A stretch of DNA of 15,182 nucleotides from DASPKW01 sp038244055 (GTDB lineage: Bacteria; Planctomycetota; Phycisphaerae; Tepidisphaerales; Tepidisphaeraceae), in NCBI GenBank assembly GCA_038244055.1, contig JBBRTW010000135.1, positions 1 to 15,182 on the forward strand, in the 5' to 3' direction. Each line of letters opens with the position of its first letter. Position 1 is the stretch's first letter. Position numbers and translations under genes: made by a program. Under the pieces are notes generated by a model. That model did no database searches. It was given only the letters and a program-made list of their open reading frames with translations, and was not told the origin of the DNA. This document shows positions 14,921-15,182 of this stretch, one piece after another.

Positions 14921-15148
14921 GACGGAGTTCCTGGTGAATCGTGAAAGAACGATGACGCCGGCCCATCACGATACCGCCCGCTCCGCGATTGGCATAGTGG
15001 CCCGCGGGCGATCGATTTGAAATCGGAGCCGATAGGGGTTGTAAGGATCGGCGCATGAACAACTGTCAGAAGATTCTTGGTGATGGGGTGACACTGATGA
15101 TGCCGATAATCTGTCGGGCTGCGCGACGGAGGTTGTGCGGCGATCACC

Positions 15149-15154
15149 AGGAGG
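15149..15154 (+). promoter_or_regulatory. Strong ribosome binding site at the right edge
   Basis: A perfect AGGAGG lies six bases before ATG 15161, the best such site in the window. Confidence 0.65.
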
Positions 15155-15160
15155 CCAAGG

Positions 15161-15182
15161 ATGGCATTCGTGTTTCGAGCTC
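15161..15182 (+). CDS. Start of a gene cut by the right edge
   Basis: Only the first seven codons are present (MAFVFRA), so the product cannot be named. The evidence is the perfect AGGAGG at ideal spacing before an ATG, together with the position opposite the divergent oxidoreductase gene. The 240 bp before it should hold the promoters of both genes, but I found no clear -35/-10 pair there. Confidence 0.55.

Overview
The window is GC-rich and looks like a chromosomal segment of a Planctomycetota bacterium, most likely of the Phycisphaerae type. This is inferred from gene content, since no rRNA or other phylogenetic marker is present. The clues are a pseudopilin with a GFTLVE cleavage site, a small membrane protein ending in a CGYDLRATPxRCPECG zinc ribbon, proteins with an N-terminal zinc ribbon and C-terminal membrane helices, a Tat-exported Gfo/Idh/MocA oxidoreductase beside a secreted HEAT-repeat protein, and several families of short palindromic repeats between genes.

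Layout. 1-1085: tilS (tRNA-Ile lysidine synthase) whose 5' end is built from a 57-bp tandem repeat. 1276-1965 (-): zinc-ribbon, single-pass membrane protein. 2265-3056 (+): pseudopilin. 3236-3790 (+): Rrf2-type Fe-S regulator with a perfect 21-bp palindrome just upstream. 3985-5049 (+): membrane-anchored protein with three L(S/T)xxQ motifs and a Pro/Ala tail. 5167-6419 (-): an unknown secreted helical protein overlapping by 4 bp a CysO-like (MoaD/ThiS fold) sulfur carrier. 6880-7683 (+): second zinc-ribbon membrane protein. 7860-8444 (+): CGYDLR zinc-ribbon membrane protein. 8533-10308 (+): secreted HEAT-like/TPR protein. 10523-11323 (+): tandem T-fold QueD/PTPS-type protein. 11524-13497 and 13574-14920 (-): HEAT-repeat protein and Gfo/Idh/MocA oxidoreductase. 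15161 to the right edge (+): first codons of another gene with a strong ribosome binding site.

Most genes look like separate housekeeping or envelope functions. The only tight couplings are the secreted-protein/CysO pair (GTGA overlap) and the oxidoreductase/HEAT pair (76-bp gap). The Rrf2 gene and the membrane protein after it are in the same direction, 194 bp apart.

I do not see a complete novel defence, mobile or metabolic system. The most interesting signals are the repeats: tandem copies of a GC-rich palindrome that supply the candidate tilS start codons, a 99-bp MITE-like element at 10361-10459 carrying the same palindrome, and inverted repeats at all three convergent gene junctions. 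The other notable points are a degenerate T-fold duplicate in the QueD-like protein, a CysO-like carrier ending in GGR instead of GG, and a likely autoregulatory Rrf2 operator.
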